From assembly GCA_026419785.1 (NCBI GenBank), contig JAODTK010004532.1, forward strand, positions 555,501 to 619,500: a stretch of DNA of 64,000 bases, given 5' to 3'. Below are positions 11,181-22,468 of the stretch, in pieces. Position numbers and translations under genes: made by a program. Each line of letters begins with the position of its first letter. Position 1 is the first letter of the stretch. This stretch comes from Sclerodactyla briareus. Lineage: Eukaryota; Echinodermata; Holothuroidea; Dendrochirotida; Sclerodactylidae. Below the pieces are notes generated by a model. That model was not told the origin of the DNA. It made no database searches and worked only from the letters and a program-made list of their open reading frames with translations.

Positions 11181-12960
11181 ATGTCCTCTAAGGGGTCACG
11201 GCTGAACCAAAGACCACGGACCTCGGGACGACCTCCCCCGCGTCGGCGTGGGTAGGCGGGGCCCACAGGTTAGACTGTCCCGCGGCCGACAAGGGCCGAC
11301 CCTGCGGACTCAGTTGGTGGCCCTCGGTGCCTGTACACGGCTCGGTAAGGCCGACCCGCGGCTCGCGGCCGGCCTGAAGATCGGGTGAGCAGGTTCATGG
11401 GTCAGTAGAGCTGCTCGCGGCGCTCAAGCCGGCGCGCGGCCCGCGAATTGTAGATCCGGCACGGATCGGAAGGACAAGCCCGCGGGAGAGGGGATCACGG
11501 CTCGGAAAACGCAAAGTGGGGCACAGTGAGACTGGACTCGCGAGCTAGGAACAGAACAAAGGGGATCGGAAGGGTGAGTATTGTGGATGCCTTGGCAATG
11601 GCGGTAGGAAGGAAGCCAGGCAGCGGGAAAGCAGGCACGGTCCGTGCACAGCGGCAGCCGTCGGCCAACGGGCCGAGCGAGGTGCGAAAACATGGATGTT
11701 ACGGATCGGCCCGGGTGACACTCGCTTGTTCCAGGTGCGGCATCAGGTTCCCGAGGTGGGCAGTTAGCTGGCATCCCTCCAGCCAAGGCTGATACCCACC
11801 GCGGTGAACAGCGGCGAGACAGGAGCAGCAGTCATACGGTCCGATATTCCGAGCTGGAGACCAACCAACCAGCTCAACGGCCCGACTGCCGGCCTCTCCA
11901 GTCTCCTCTGCGTCTACCGAGGAAGACCCTCCCCCAGCTTTCGGGGGGGCCTTGACGCTTCGTAGCAGCCGGAGGGAAGCGGCGTTTAAGGGGCAGGTCC
12001 CCCGGGCCGATTCTGCGACCACTCGTATCCTGGGGGAGCGCTTCAGCGGGACCGACTGCCGGAGTGGAGAGCCGTTGGGGTAGTTCCACAACAAAGCAGC
12101 AGTGGTAGCCGCAGCAATCCTACATCTGGCTGTCCCAGCTGCCGTTTTCAGCAGTCCTCCCATTTTCCTCAGCGAGCGCCCGCGGTTGGGACCCTTCCCG
12201 TGTACCGCGGACAGCCAGAACAGCGGGGCGCTGGACCCGCTTGTTTCTCAACGCAGCTCCTGCTGCGGGGGAACTCCGCCTATGCCGTTCGAGGCGGAAG
12301 CATTCCGCATGGCTAATGGCTATTTTTCGCGGTTGTGCTGCGTTAGAAATCAGGCCGAAAACAGCGCGTTTAGTTCTTGATTTCTGATGTCAGCTGTTGT
12401 TTGTGGTTCCGGAGCAGGATTGGGGAAGGCCTGATCGCTGGGCTAGCCCTGTAGGCACGGCGGACCGCGAGCCTGGACTCAGCCTCAGGAGGTGAACGGT
12501 GACGACCCGGCGAGCGGGTTTCGGCTGCCCTCAGCGGGTCTCGGACGCAGCGATGGTTCTTCGGCCGTGATCTCCGGTAGAGCACCGCGGAGGTTATGTC
12601 TTAAACGACTGATGTTGATTTAGTCCGCAGGGGCCTCAGGCCCTCACGCAGACGGGCCATCCAACGCGCAAGCGGCGGCAAGCGCGACCCTAGAGATGCC
12701 CACTCAACCAGCAGTTACCTGCGGTGGAGGAAGGAGATGACGCATTCCGGTGGCATGAGGGGTGTCGGTGGGGTTACTGAGACCTCCCTGGTCATGTTCC
12801 CCTCGAGCACAATGCATCAGACCAACCGAAGCCGCTCGTTTCAGGGCAAACTTGCCTGGGAACGAGGGTCCAGGCCCTAGCGTCGCTCTTAAACTTTGGC
12901 GGCCTTGCGGTGGCCGGAGCGTTTTGGGTGGAGTCTTGGCGAGGATTAGGCCGCCCCTGC
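11181..12960. other. GC-rich interior without recognised gene
   Basis: Many overlapping frames on both strands (for example 11526-11792 plus and 11699-12163 minus), none with a recognisable motif. The hairpin-unit remnants fade out by about 11500. A degraded gag-like gene cannot be excluded. Confidence 0.4.
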
Positions 12961-12964
12961 CGCC

Positions 12965-14440
12965 GAAAAACGGAGGGGGGGGGGGGGCTTTGTGACTCGG
13001 GCTTCGCAGCTTCGGGACTCGTGGCTACAGAGGCCAGCTCTTGGCCGCACGGCTCCGGGATAATGGCTCCGGTTTTGTGGGCCCCCGGGGCTTCATGGTC
13101 GGACTTGTGGGCCGCAGCTCTCTGGAAAATCCGGGGCGGCCTCGGGTACCGGACCTCCGTATTTTGTGGCCCCGCGTCTCCAGGCTTTGTGGCCCCACGG
13201 CTTCGTGGTCAGTACTCCGGGTTTCTGCCTACGGGCTTCGTGGCTCGCGGATCAGGGCATTTATGACTTAGGGCTCCGAGCCTCCGGGCTCCGTGTCGCC
13301 GGGGCTTTATGACTAGGGCCCCGCAGCCTACGGGCCGCAGTCTCCGGGCCCAGCGGCTCAGGCCTCGCTGCTCCGGGGCCTCCGGCCTCCGGACTTGTCG
13401 CATTAAGGGCTATGGGGCATCACGTGCCGTTGCTGCGGAGGAGGAAGTTCAGTCTCCGCGGCTCCAGCCTCAGCGGTTCCGGCCTTCTCGGGTTCTGGCC
13501 TCGGGACCTGTGCCCAGGCTTGTGGCCTCATGGGTCCGCAGCTGGCGGGACCCGGCCAGTCCGGCCCTCAGGGCTTTGTCGCCCGGGATAGGTGGCCTCA
13601 GGTGCCGAAGCGGCGGGCCTCCGCAGCTCCGGCCTCCACGATTTCGGCCTCCGCGGTTTGGCTCCGGACTTCGGGCCCAGGCTCTGTGTGTCCAGGTGCG
13701 CAGACTTGCGGGGTGCTACGCGGGGGCCCCGGCCTACGCTGTCTGACCTCCGTGGCTCCGCGGTTCGGGCCTCCGCCTTTACGGTTACGCGGGCCGGCCT
13801 CCGCCATTTATGAGGTCCGGGCCTCCGCCTTTCCGGTTCCCGTGGTTCCGGCCTCCGCCTTCCAGGTTTTCAAGGCTCCGGCCTCTTGGAGTTTCCAGGC
13901 TCCGGCTAAGCGCCGGCTCCGGGCCTACGCGGATTCCGCCTTTCTGGGGTCCCGGTTCCAGCATCCGCTTCCGGTTTTCGGCGGCTCGGCCTATGCGGTT
14001 CCGTTGGACTATCGACTATGGGGTCACGCGGCTCCGGGCCTCGGGTACGAGCGTTCCGGGCTCCGCTTCCCGGTTTCTGCGGCTCGTCTTTGTGGTTCCG
14101 CGGCTCCGGGCTATGCGGTTCTGCGGCTCGGTTATCTGCGGTTTTGCGGTCCGGCCTTGCGGTTCAGGCCTCCGCTTTACCCGGTTCCCGCGTGCCCCGG
14201 CCTCCACATTTTCCGCCCCGGTTCCGGCCTCCGTCTTTTGTTTTTGTTTTTTTTCCCGCGGGTTATTCTCGGCTGCCGAGCTGGCCCCGGCCTCTGCGAT
14301 TCCGCGTTTACCGACCTAGGCGATCGCCCTACGCGGTTCCGGCACGCGGCTTACGACCTTCAGGTCCCGCGGATCCGCATCCGGCACGGGGACCCAAGGT
14401 CCAGGACCGGAGGCCTCTCCCGTCGTAGAGGCTCCACTGT
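12965..14440 (+). repeat. degenerate GC-rich minisatellite
   Basis: Repeated short blocks of the type 'ggcctccg', 'ggttccgg' and 'gctccggg', roughly 12-20 bp apart, for nearly 1.5 kb. The 345-codon frame at 13530-14567 consists of these repeats (Arg/Pro/Ser/Gly-rich) and is rejected as a gene, although its last part (14447-14567) leaves the repeat. Confidence 0.7.
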
Positions 14441-14626
14441 CTTTTCGTGCCTCGATACGACCCAGCTGACTTTGGGGCAGTCCACCACCACCACGGTTGT
14501 TTCTTGGTCGGGGCTGCCCCCAGATGTCACTGGACCCTTCCATTACGGTCGGCAACCATCAGACTAACCAGCGTGATGGCACTTACCGCCTCAGGGTTCC
14601 CTGTGCTAATCTGTGCATTAGTCATT

Positions 14627-14710
14627 GTTGGGGTAAGTTGAATAAATGAGAAGATCTCACCAAACAGACGGTTTGGGAATCTGTGATTTATGAATACTGA
14701 CCCCACATGG
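14627..14710. repeat. internal head-to-head junction (DIRS-style internal complementary region)
   Basis: The reverse-oriented motif 'gttggggtaagttgaataaat' minus its last base (14628-14647) is followed directly by the forward motif containing 'caccaaacagacggtttggg' and 'tttatgaatactgacccc'. Both motifs are found at the outer right terminus (14885-14950, opposite orientation for the second). In DIRS elements such a region is complementary to both ends and is thought to template circular intermediates. Confidence 0.6.
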
Positions 14711-14804
14711 GATGTTCCCGCCCTTCCGTCCCCGCTTGGGCCATCACTGCGTCACCCTTGGGCTCCGAGCCCTCTTCCGGTTGACGGCGCCTAGCCTGGA
14801 AAAC

Positions 14805-14912
14805 AATGTGCGGACGATGGGTGGCCAAACCCGCATTGTGTGAAATTGCCAGAAGCTCGACGTGGCAAGGGGGTGGGTTGGTGGGTGCATAGTCAATGTG
14901 GGGTAAGTATTC
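14805..14912 (-). repeat. right inverted terminal repeat of the GC-rich element
   Basis: Minus-strand copy of 8606-8715, including the 'gatgggtggcc', 'aattgccagaagctc' and 'ggtgggtgcata' blocks. The inverted homology with the internal junction continues to about 14950, which I take as the approximate right end. Confidence 0.8.
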
Positions 14913-14954
14913 ATAAATTCACAGAGTCCCAAACCTGTCTGTTTTGGTGAATTG

Positions 14955-15330
14955 TTCAGACCATATGTTCCAATGATGAGTCCTCTCCCATTTGTCTTGT
15001 GTCTTGGATAGGGTTGTCAGGAGGAAGACGTAAGGAATCACAAGCCTTTAACTTCTGGTATAAAAAAACCGCCATGTCATTGAAGGTCAATTTTTAAAGG
15101 TACATAGGGGTCAAAAACTGATTTAGTCTCGCCTGAAATTTGTTCAAGAAGGGACATAGTGGTCACTTGGTCAGGTTACACCTGCAGTTAGCTCTGGTGT
15201 GTGAGTAGCAGGGGTGCTGTGGGGGAGTAACTCCCTGGGAGGGCTGGTAATTATATGGAATTCAGGGTGACACTGAGGATTTATACAGACAAAATTTATT
15301 AGATAGGACCAGTTTTCACTTGGCTGTGGT
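14955..15330 (+). repeat. resumption of the interrupted repeat, with a family C head
   Basis: 'ctcccatttgtc' and 'ggaatcacaagccttt' match the uninterrupted copy at 18630-18690 (ctcccatttgtc, ggaatcactaagccttt). A family C head ('gacatagtggtcacttgg', near 15153) follows. No gene seen. Confidence 0.6.
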
Positions 15331-15755
15331 CTACTTTGTCTTGCCAAAATGTTAACATTGAAGTAGCACTAGGGTTATGCAGAGTGTGTATAAAGGCTGA
15401 TTCATGCAATGTTCAGTTTTGTGAATTCCATGGAAATGTATTAAGTGTGTTAACAATTGGTCCTGAGATAAGGGAAGTGAGAAAATGGGTAAAACAGAAA
15501 GTTGCTTTTGTCTCTCTAATTGCTAATTAGGCAATCTTAGTCACATTTCCACCAAAACTTTATACGGAGACATTGTCAATAATCAGTCATTACGGATTGA
15601 ACAACATTCGTTCACTGATTAATAGGGTGATTTCTGTCAAATGCTCATACTAGAATCTTAAAGCAATGATATTAATGCCTTGATTGTTGCCAGTTGACTA
15701 ATAGATGAAAACATTGATGCGTTACCAGGCGAGGACAATGGGGGGCGTATCGCCT
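15330..15755 (+). repeat. family R dispersed repeat, copy 1
   Basis: Matches 54490-54930 in the same orientation. Shared blocks are 'ttcatgcaa', 'ttagtcacatttccac', 'attgtcaataa/atggtcaataa' and 'accaggcgag..' followed by 'gggggcg'. Short frames (15336-15530) are not conserved between the copies, so it is treated as non-coding. Confidence 0.6.
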
Positions 15756-16465
15756 TGGTTCATACGCCTGTGTTCAAAGGGCCAGTTATTCATTAATGTG
15801 CAATTTTCGGGAAAAAAAGGTTCCGTTATCATAATGACCAAAAAAAGGGTCCGATATGCATAATAAAAAACTGGTCTTTGTTCATAAGGTCCGATATTCA
15901 AAATGACCAAGAAGGCCGTTTTTCATAATTTCACCAAAGGGTCTGTTATTCATAACTGAGTAAAAAAGGTTTGATATTCAAATGTGAAAAGGGTCCGTAA
16001 TTAAAAAAAGCGAAAAGTTGGAAAACCAATTATTCAAAATAGCAAAAGAGGTCAGTTATACATATCGCAGAAAAGGCCTGTTGTCATACTAGTTGAAAAG
16101 TCTGTTATTCATATAGCAAAAGAGGTCCGTTATTCATAATCGTGTAAAGGTCCGTTATTCATAAGTGTTTCTTTTCCATGATAATTGCCAAAACAGATGG
16201 ATATCACCTATTGCGAGGTCCGCAAACACTAAAACACACTTTTTGTCAGCTGCGATCCCTGGCAGTACACGACCGGTGTTTGTTTTTCCTTATGATGAAT
16301 AACGGACCCTTTTTCATATTATGAATATCCGCCCCTCTCCCTATTCGAATAAAGCACCTATTTTCCCATATGAATATCAGATTTTTTACAGTATGATATC
16401 AGACCTTTTCTCTCATAGAATAACGGACCCTTTTCCCTATTATAAGGAAACAGACCTTTTTGATC
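15755..16465. repeat. head-to-head AT-rich minisatellite pair
   Basis: Left arm (about 15760-16170) repeats 'ggtccgttattcataat' every 35-45 bp on the plus strand. Right arm (about 16290-16465) repeats its reverse complement ('gaataacggaccctttt'). A non-repetitive spacer of about 120 bp separates them, so the locus can fold into a long imperfect hairpin. A degraded relative lies at 18700-18900. Confidence 0.8.
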
Positions 16466-18600
16466 CTTGACGAAAATAGAGTCGAGGAATCTATGCAGTC
16501 ACGTTGTGTGGGTGTGTGTGTGTGTATTGTGTGTGGTGTGTGTGACGCCCAGCTTGAAACACAGATAACTTGATCAGGTCGAGGTAGGTCAGGCTCATAC
16601 TTGGTATGTGTGGTCCCCATGATGAGTACATGAACCCTATTGTTTTTGGGTCAGGTCAGAGGTCATGCTGAGGTCCCCAGAGAGTCCGGAGTTGAAAACC
16701 TTGTAAACACGATAAGTCCAAGAATGTTGGTCTGATCAAGTGAAAATTGGGTGTATAGATTTCTTATGGGGAGTCCAGGAACCCTATTGTTTTTGGTTCA
16801 GGTCGGAGTGAATTTTTTTAGTCGACAAAATAGAAAATTTGTGAAAAATTCGATATTTTTGGCCAATTTAGCTTGTAAACAAAATAAATACTCGGCCACC
16901 CCACATCGGATGGATGAAGCTCATACTTGTATGTTGGTTCCCCATGATGAGTTATGAATTCTATTTGTTTTGGGGTCAGGTCAGAGGTAATCGGAGGTCA
17001 CCAGAGGTCAAAGTATGAAAACCTTGTAAACATGATAATTCAGAATGTTGGGCTGATCAAGTTGAAAGTAGGTGTATAGGCTTTCTTATGGGGAGAGAAC
17101 AGGGAACCCTTGTTTTAGTTCAGGTTGGGGTGAATTTTGGTCGAAAATAGAAAATTTGGAAAATTCGATATTTTGGCCAATTTCAGCTTGTAAACACAAT
17201 AATCGGAGACCCCACCTGGATGGATGAAGCTCATGAATTGGTATGTTGTGTTCACCATGATGAGTTCATGAAATCCTTGTTTTGGGGTCAGGTCAAGAGG
17301 TCATATGAGGTCACCAGAGGTCAAAGTCTAAAACCTTTGTGAACACGATGAATCATGTACAGAATGCGTTGGTTGATCAAGTTGGAAAATTAGGTGTAAG
17401 CTTTCTTATGGGGAGAACAGGAACCCCCTTATTGTTTAGTCAAGGTCGGGGTGAAGGTGTGATGCAATTTTTGTCGAAAAATAGAAAAGAAAATTTGTGA
17501 AAATGATATGCGGCCAAGTTTTGTCGGCTTGTAAACACGATAACTTGACCCCACCTGGAGGTATAGATGAAGCTCATAATTGGTATGTGTGTTCTCCTTG
17601 ATGAGTGCATGAACCCTATGTTTTGGGGTGAGTCAGATCGGAAGTCATCTGAGGTCCCAGAGGTCAAGTCTGAAAAAACCTTGTAAACACGATAAGTCCA
17701 GCATGGTTGGTTCTTAACAAGTGAAAATTTAGTGTATAGCTTTCTGTTGGAGAGTACAGGAACCCTATTGTTTTTCTTTTTTGTTAAAATTCCTATTTTG
17801 AAGTTGAAAATTGTGAAAAGTCACAAGATTTTGCAAATTTGGCTGTAAACACAAGAACTCCACCCCAACCGGATGGATGGAAACTCATACTTGGTATGTG
17901 TGTTCCCAATGATGAGTACAGGAACCTACGTTTTGGGGTCATATGAGGTCAACAGAGCTCAAAGTATGAAACCCTGTAACACAATAAGTCCAGAATTGTG
18001 TTAATCAAGTTAGATTTCGTGTGTTGCTTTCTTATGGGGAGTACAGAAAACCTTTGTTTGGTGAAGGTCAGGAGGCAATTTGGTCGAAAATAGAAAATTT
18101 GTGCAAAATTGATATTTAAGCCAATTTTGGCTTGGGAAACACGATAACTGAAGCCCCACCTGGATGGATGAAGCTCCTACTTGAGAGTTCGTTCCCCATG
18201 ATGAGTATATGAACATTTGTTTTGGGGTCAAGTCAGAGGTCATCTGAGGTTTCACCGGAGAGGTCAAAGTTCAAAACCTTGTAAACAGGATTAAGTGCAG
18301 AACGGGTTTGGTCTGATTCAAGGGTGAATCAGGGGGTATCTTTCTATGGGAAGTACGTAAACCCTATTGTTTTGGGTAAAGGGCGGGTGAAGGGTGAATG
18401 AGGCTATACTTGGTTTTGTGTATTCCAATGGATGGTACATGAACCCTATTGTTTTGGGGTCAGGTCGGAGGTATCTAAGGTTACCAGAGTTCAAAGTCTA
18501 AACACCTCCTGAAATTCAGTGTGTTGCTTTCTTACCAAGGGTACAGGAACCCTATTATTGGTTGGTAAAAGATAGGAACTTTGTCCGACGTTATGTTGCC
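16465..18600 (+). repeat. family H array, copy 2 (about 6 units)
   Basis: Head 'gtcgaggaatctatgcagtc' (16482-16501) and a TG tract are followed by units of 289-341 bp. The 'aacac' landmark recurs near 16876, 17191, 17532, 17845 and 18134. Order of parts is the same as copy 1. Confidence 0.85.
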
Positions 18601-18690
18601 TATAATGAGCTGGTACGAGCTCCCATTTGTCCATGTGCTTGGCTATGGGTTGACAAGAAACCAGTCAAGGAATCACTAAGCCTTTGGGCT
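18540..18690 (+). repeat. uninterrupted paralogue of the GC-rich element's target
   Basis: 'acaggaaccctattattggt' resembles the left flank of the GC-rich element (8555-8580). 'ctcccatttgtc' with 'ggaatcactaagcctttggg' resembles its right flank (14978-15050). Only about 40 bp separate the two here, against 6.4 kb there, so this serves as an empty-site paralogue. Confidence 0.6.
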
Positions 18691-18694
18691 CTGG

Positions 18695-18905
18695 TTCTAT
18701 TATGAAGAACGGACTCTTTCCACTTATTCATGATAACGGACCGTTTTACGAATATGAATATTGTACCTTCTGTGTGATTATGAATCTCAGACCTTATGCA
18801 ATGAAGAAAAGAACGGTTCGGCCATTATGAAATAGGGTCTTATGAATAAAAGGCGTTATGACAAACGGACTTATGGAATAAAAAACCCGTATGAAAATCG
18901 GCTGG
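18695..18905. repeat. degraded AT-rich minisatellite, third copy
   Basis: Scattered 'attcatgataacggacc', 'ttatgaatctcagacctt' and 'cttatgaataaaa' blocks in mixed orientation, related to 15755-16465. Confidence 0.6.
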
Positions 18906-19930
18906 TCACATACCTGATGGACCCCCGGCAAGGTCCACTCGGGCCCTCCTAATCGTTTTCCAGACCTCGGACCATATGGCCGAGTCAGTCTTGTTTGATC
19001 ATCGGCATTCAGAAGCGATTCCAAATGTCTATATATGAGCCTAAATGATCTGCTGAACGCCCGTTTGAATGTGAAAAAGAACATTGATTGAGCCATGTTA
19101 CAAGCTGGAGTGGGTCCTTCATCGATAGTTTGAAAAGAATATAGATTCATCGCGTTCCTTCAAGAACGTTCCTTGAATGAAAATCTGAACTAGGGTTAAT
19201 TTTGAGAATGTTGCTTACTGCCTTACGGTGAAGAATGCTGTTTTCTGCAATCTGGGTGGTCTGCCAGACGAGAAAGTTTTGCGCCAAAACCCATTGTGGC
19301 GCTCTGCTTAGATGTAACCATCGTGTTATACTTCTCAGAACTATGTTGAGAAGGCCTGCCCTAGGCATTCAAACACTGTGGGGGAGTCATCCTTTGTCCA
19401 GCTGTTGTCCTCATCCCACCAACTTCCTGTGGCTGCATTTGTGGCAGGGAGCCTTCCAAACATATGAACAACACCAGGGCCCCTTCAATGCCGGGTCGAA
19501 TGAAATTCCTTTGACAGGATCTTGCTGTCTGTCGACATGCTCGCCAGCCTTTAAGTGCTGGGCGAAAGTCAGGCCTGGTGTAATGCCCTCGATCACCTGC
19601 AGGTGATGTCTTCAATGTTGTCCGCCTGGCTCAGTAGCCAAGGTTACAGAGATGCACGGTGAATGTTCCTGATACTACCCCATTGGAGGTATGGCTAGTG
19701 ATGAAAGGCTGCAGCACGAGGCCATGGTGCCATAACAAGATCGTCAGAACCGGCAATAACTCTCCAGGGTATTACCCCCTTGGGTCAAGGAAACCCAGTC
19801 GTGTTCAATCAATCTCACATACTTTACTTAACCCCTCATCGACCAGCACCACCCAAATGCTACCGAGTGTCGGCCATTTTCACAATTGTTTGCAACCCCA
19901 TCACACTTCCTCTTTTGGCAGATGTTGGTG
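18905..19930 (-). other. possible degraded coding remnant, minus strand
   Basis: Adjacent minus-strand frames (19411-19596, 19361-19615, 19147-19368, 18794-19150) are less repetitive than their surroundings and have mixed, protein-like composition. They include a Cys/His-rich stretch with W-C-C and C-H-K-C-S-H in the 19411-19596 frame. They are out of phase with one another and carry stops. I do not recognise the family; a decayed transposase or host pseudogene are both possible. Confidence 0.3.
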
Positions 19931-19984
19931 TTAATGGAGTGTTTTTTTTTTTTCGGTATTGAGAAATCCTAAAATTGAACCATT

Positions 19985-20370
19985 TTGATCCTGCCGAAGG
20001 CAAAAGGAATCTATGGAGTCACGCGCCGTGCGGATGGTGTGTGTGTGTGTGCGCTTTGTTGTGTGTGTGTGTGCGTCTGTGTGTGAGTGACGCTCGCTGT
20101 CAGCACGATATCTAAAAGAACACAAGCATGTATTAAGTTCAAATTAAGTGTGGGGTTGGACATATAGAGAGGTGACCCTATTTGGTTCGGTGCCAGTTAA
20201 GGTCATTCAAGTCACGAGAGGGCAAAGTTGAAAGCTGTCAGCACTATATCTAACGAACGCAAGCATGTATTTAGTTCAAATTTGGTATGTGGGTGCACCT
20301 GGTGAGGACGAACCCTTTTATTTTGGTGTAAGGTCAAGGTCATTAAGGTCACCATAGGCCAATCATATAT
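19985..20370 (+). repeat. family H-type head with two units of about 137 bp
   Basis: 'aggaatctatggagtcacg' (20006-20024) and TG/TGCG tracts are followed by two tandem copies of a unit starting 'gctgtcagcac.atatcta' (20096 and 20235), both containing 'caagcatgtatt.agttcaa'. The head is shared with family H but the unit differs, so the head and body are modular. Confidence 0.7.
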
Positions 20371-20760
20371 CTGGCAACGAAACATTTTTAGAGGGCTGCC
20401 GTAATTGAAAGTTGTGTTCGTCTGGGTAAAATACATATGGTGACCTACTTTGACCTCTTTTGACATTTTGACCTTGTTTCACCTTTTGGACCTGGACATT
20501 GAGTGCTAATGTTTGTAACAGTTGACCAGATTCGTCTTGTTGAGACAAACCATATGTGAACTGACTAATGTAATACACCCATCACAAGCTATCTCAAGGA
20601 ATGCACATGTGGAAAAGGTAAGACAGCCTAAAACACTGGAATTTTGTTAAACTTGACGTTTGACATTGACATCGGCCAACAAAATATTATAGAGGGGATG
20701 CGGTAATGGAAAGTTCTCTTCGTCTTGGCGAACTGCATGTAGTTTCGGTATGGCATGGAA
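20350..20760 (+). repeat. direct duplication, about 310 bp apart
   Basis: A block of about 85 bp containing 'agagggctgccgtaattgaaa' minus one base and 'cttcgtctgg' type sequence at 20355-20440 recurs at 20665-20745 as 'agaggggatgcggtaatgg' with 'cttcgtcttgg'. No coding evidence. Confidence 0.6.
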
Positions 20761-20959
20761 GGACTAATGTCGTTTGACTCGTGTGGGGCCACCTCCACTC
20801 GTAAATTGAGATGATTGTTCAGGATAAAAATATTCGACATAATTGTGGCCCAATGTCCCGATATATATCCCTCGGGAAGGGGTATGTAATCCCACAGAAG
20901 GAGCAGAGAATGAAAGGAATGGATAATATTTGAGATTCGGAGTGTGCAACTTTTGCAAA

Positions 20960-22435
20960 GGAATTGTTGAGTTTAAAACCCAACAATATCTATAGGGGGT
21001 ATTTTCCTGGTTTGGCCTTGAGAGCCACTAGCCTGTCAGTTATGAGACAAGGAATCGCGAACACAGTTTTGTGTCTGGTTTAGTGGCTCGGAGCAGTTTC
21101 GAAAGTGAGCCTTTGGAATGTCTTGGTCGATTTTGGTTCTCTCTTTGTCGCATCTTGCGCAGGGCTTCCACAGCAGCCTAACAAGCTGCGGCCTAACATG
21201 GGGAGAGTGTGTGTACCTCCCGTTGCCTATTAACACTCAATATGAAGGATCACAGGATCTATAAAGCCTGGGATCTAGCAGATAGGTGGCTAGATGAGTA
21301 GGTTCGCAACTGTCATTAAATCGCCCATTCGGGGATATTATGGTTTTGCCTTAGCTGAAACGCCCACATTTGCGCCCGCGCACCCGTCAGGATGTTCAGT
21401 TTAGCGCAATAAGTCTTCAGTGCTTCATCCAATTGATCTGGAACTTGGCACACCTCGTCCGCCCTGGGTAATTCTCAGAGATTCGAGTGGGCTTTGTGCA
21501 TGATTGCCCCCTCCATTTTGCCAGGTTTATATGAAAAAAATAAAGTTCGTCCAATTTAAACCAAACTTAGGGGGTGTAGGAGTCAAATGGTTTTGAAAAA
21601 ACATGGCAATGTGATTCAAGGTCATCTGGAAGTTACATTTGCGGAAAATTTACCATTTATCCTACTTTGTTGGATTTACACGAAACTCAGTGGTGTGGAA
21701 CTGTAGTGGTCCGAAAACATGACAATGATTCAAGCACTATTGACAGATTTGTCAAAACCTGGTGAAATGTAGACACAGTGATTCAAAATACATAAGTCCT
21801 TCATTGAGTTAACCTTCTCTTCCTGGTCCCCATTTGAAGGATGCATCGCCCCTCTTGTGATCTTACGGTCGTATGAGAGTTTGAGTTAGAAAATAGTGGT
21901 ATCTAGAATTAGGGTTCAAAAGTACCTAATTTACCAATGAAATTTCAATCCAAGCTTGTGAAATGGGGGGGGGGGGGGAGTGGAGGCTTACCCCAACATG
22001 CCCCTTAGCATGTGCATGAAAAGGTGTGTGGAGTATATGCCCTATTGAACTCCTAACAATGACAATGAATTGAACAATGTCATTCATTGTTCATGAGGGT
22101 CATTATCTATGAATTCCACGCCATATTGGTTTGCTATTGAAAGATATAATCAAATTATAAACTGATGTATGGTTCTATATTCAAATGGGCTCTGTTAGTT
22201 CCAAATACCTAACTTTTAACCCAAAAAAAACCTTACTACCCCTGGTCCATTCTTGCGGTCCTAACCTCTGCTCTAACTTTCATATGGGATAATGGGCCAT
22301 AATTTCCGTTGTCATATTGCGTCAAAATAAGCAGAAACATCATTGCACGAGAGTTACCCGGCCAAATATTGTTTTAATTTCCTAGAAGATTACAATGGTT
22401 GTTGGAGACATTTTAAGGAATCGTGGAGCTGCGAA
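20960..22435. other. no gene; one internal duplication
   Basis: A block with 'aaccaaacttagggggtgta' and 'aaaacatggcaatgtgattc' (21555-21620) is partly repeated about 125 bp on ('cgaaactcagtggtgtgg', 'aaaacatgacaatgattc', 21680-21735). A G-run of 14 lies near 21966. Otherwise featureless. Confidence 0.5.
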
Positions 22436-22468
22436 CGAGTAGGCAAGTTTGGGCTGTACTTACAGGAT

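Larger units (their letters stand above)
8600..14950. mobile_element. GC-rich element with inverted termini, probable non-autonomous DIRS-like
   Basis: About 6.3 kb of GC-rich sequence is inserted in AT-rich family H units. Its ends are inverted copies of each other (8606-8715 against 14805-14912). Near the right end an internal block joins the two terminal motifs head to head (14627-14710), the hallmark layout of DIRS elements and the same layout seen at 55.6-62.5 kb. A family H copy without insertion, at 18540-18680, resembles the two flanks joined. No RT, RNase H or recombinase motif was found inside; most of the body is minisatellite. The DIRS assignment is inferred from architecture only. 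Confidence 0.6.

Noticed and set aside
13530-14567. 345-residue plus-strand protein
   Set aside because: Composed mostly of a GC-rich minisatellite, with overlapping long frames on both strands and no domain.
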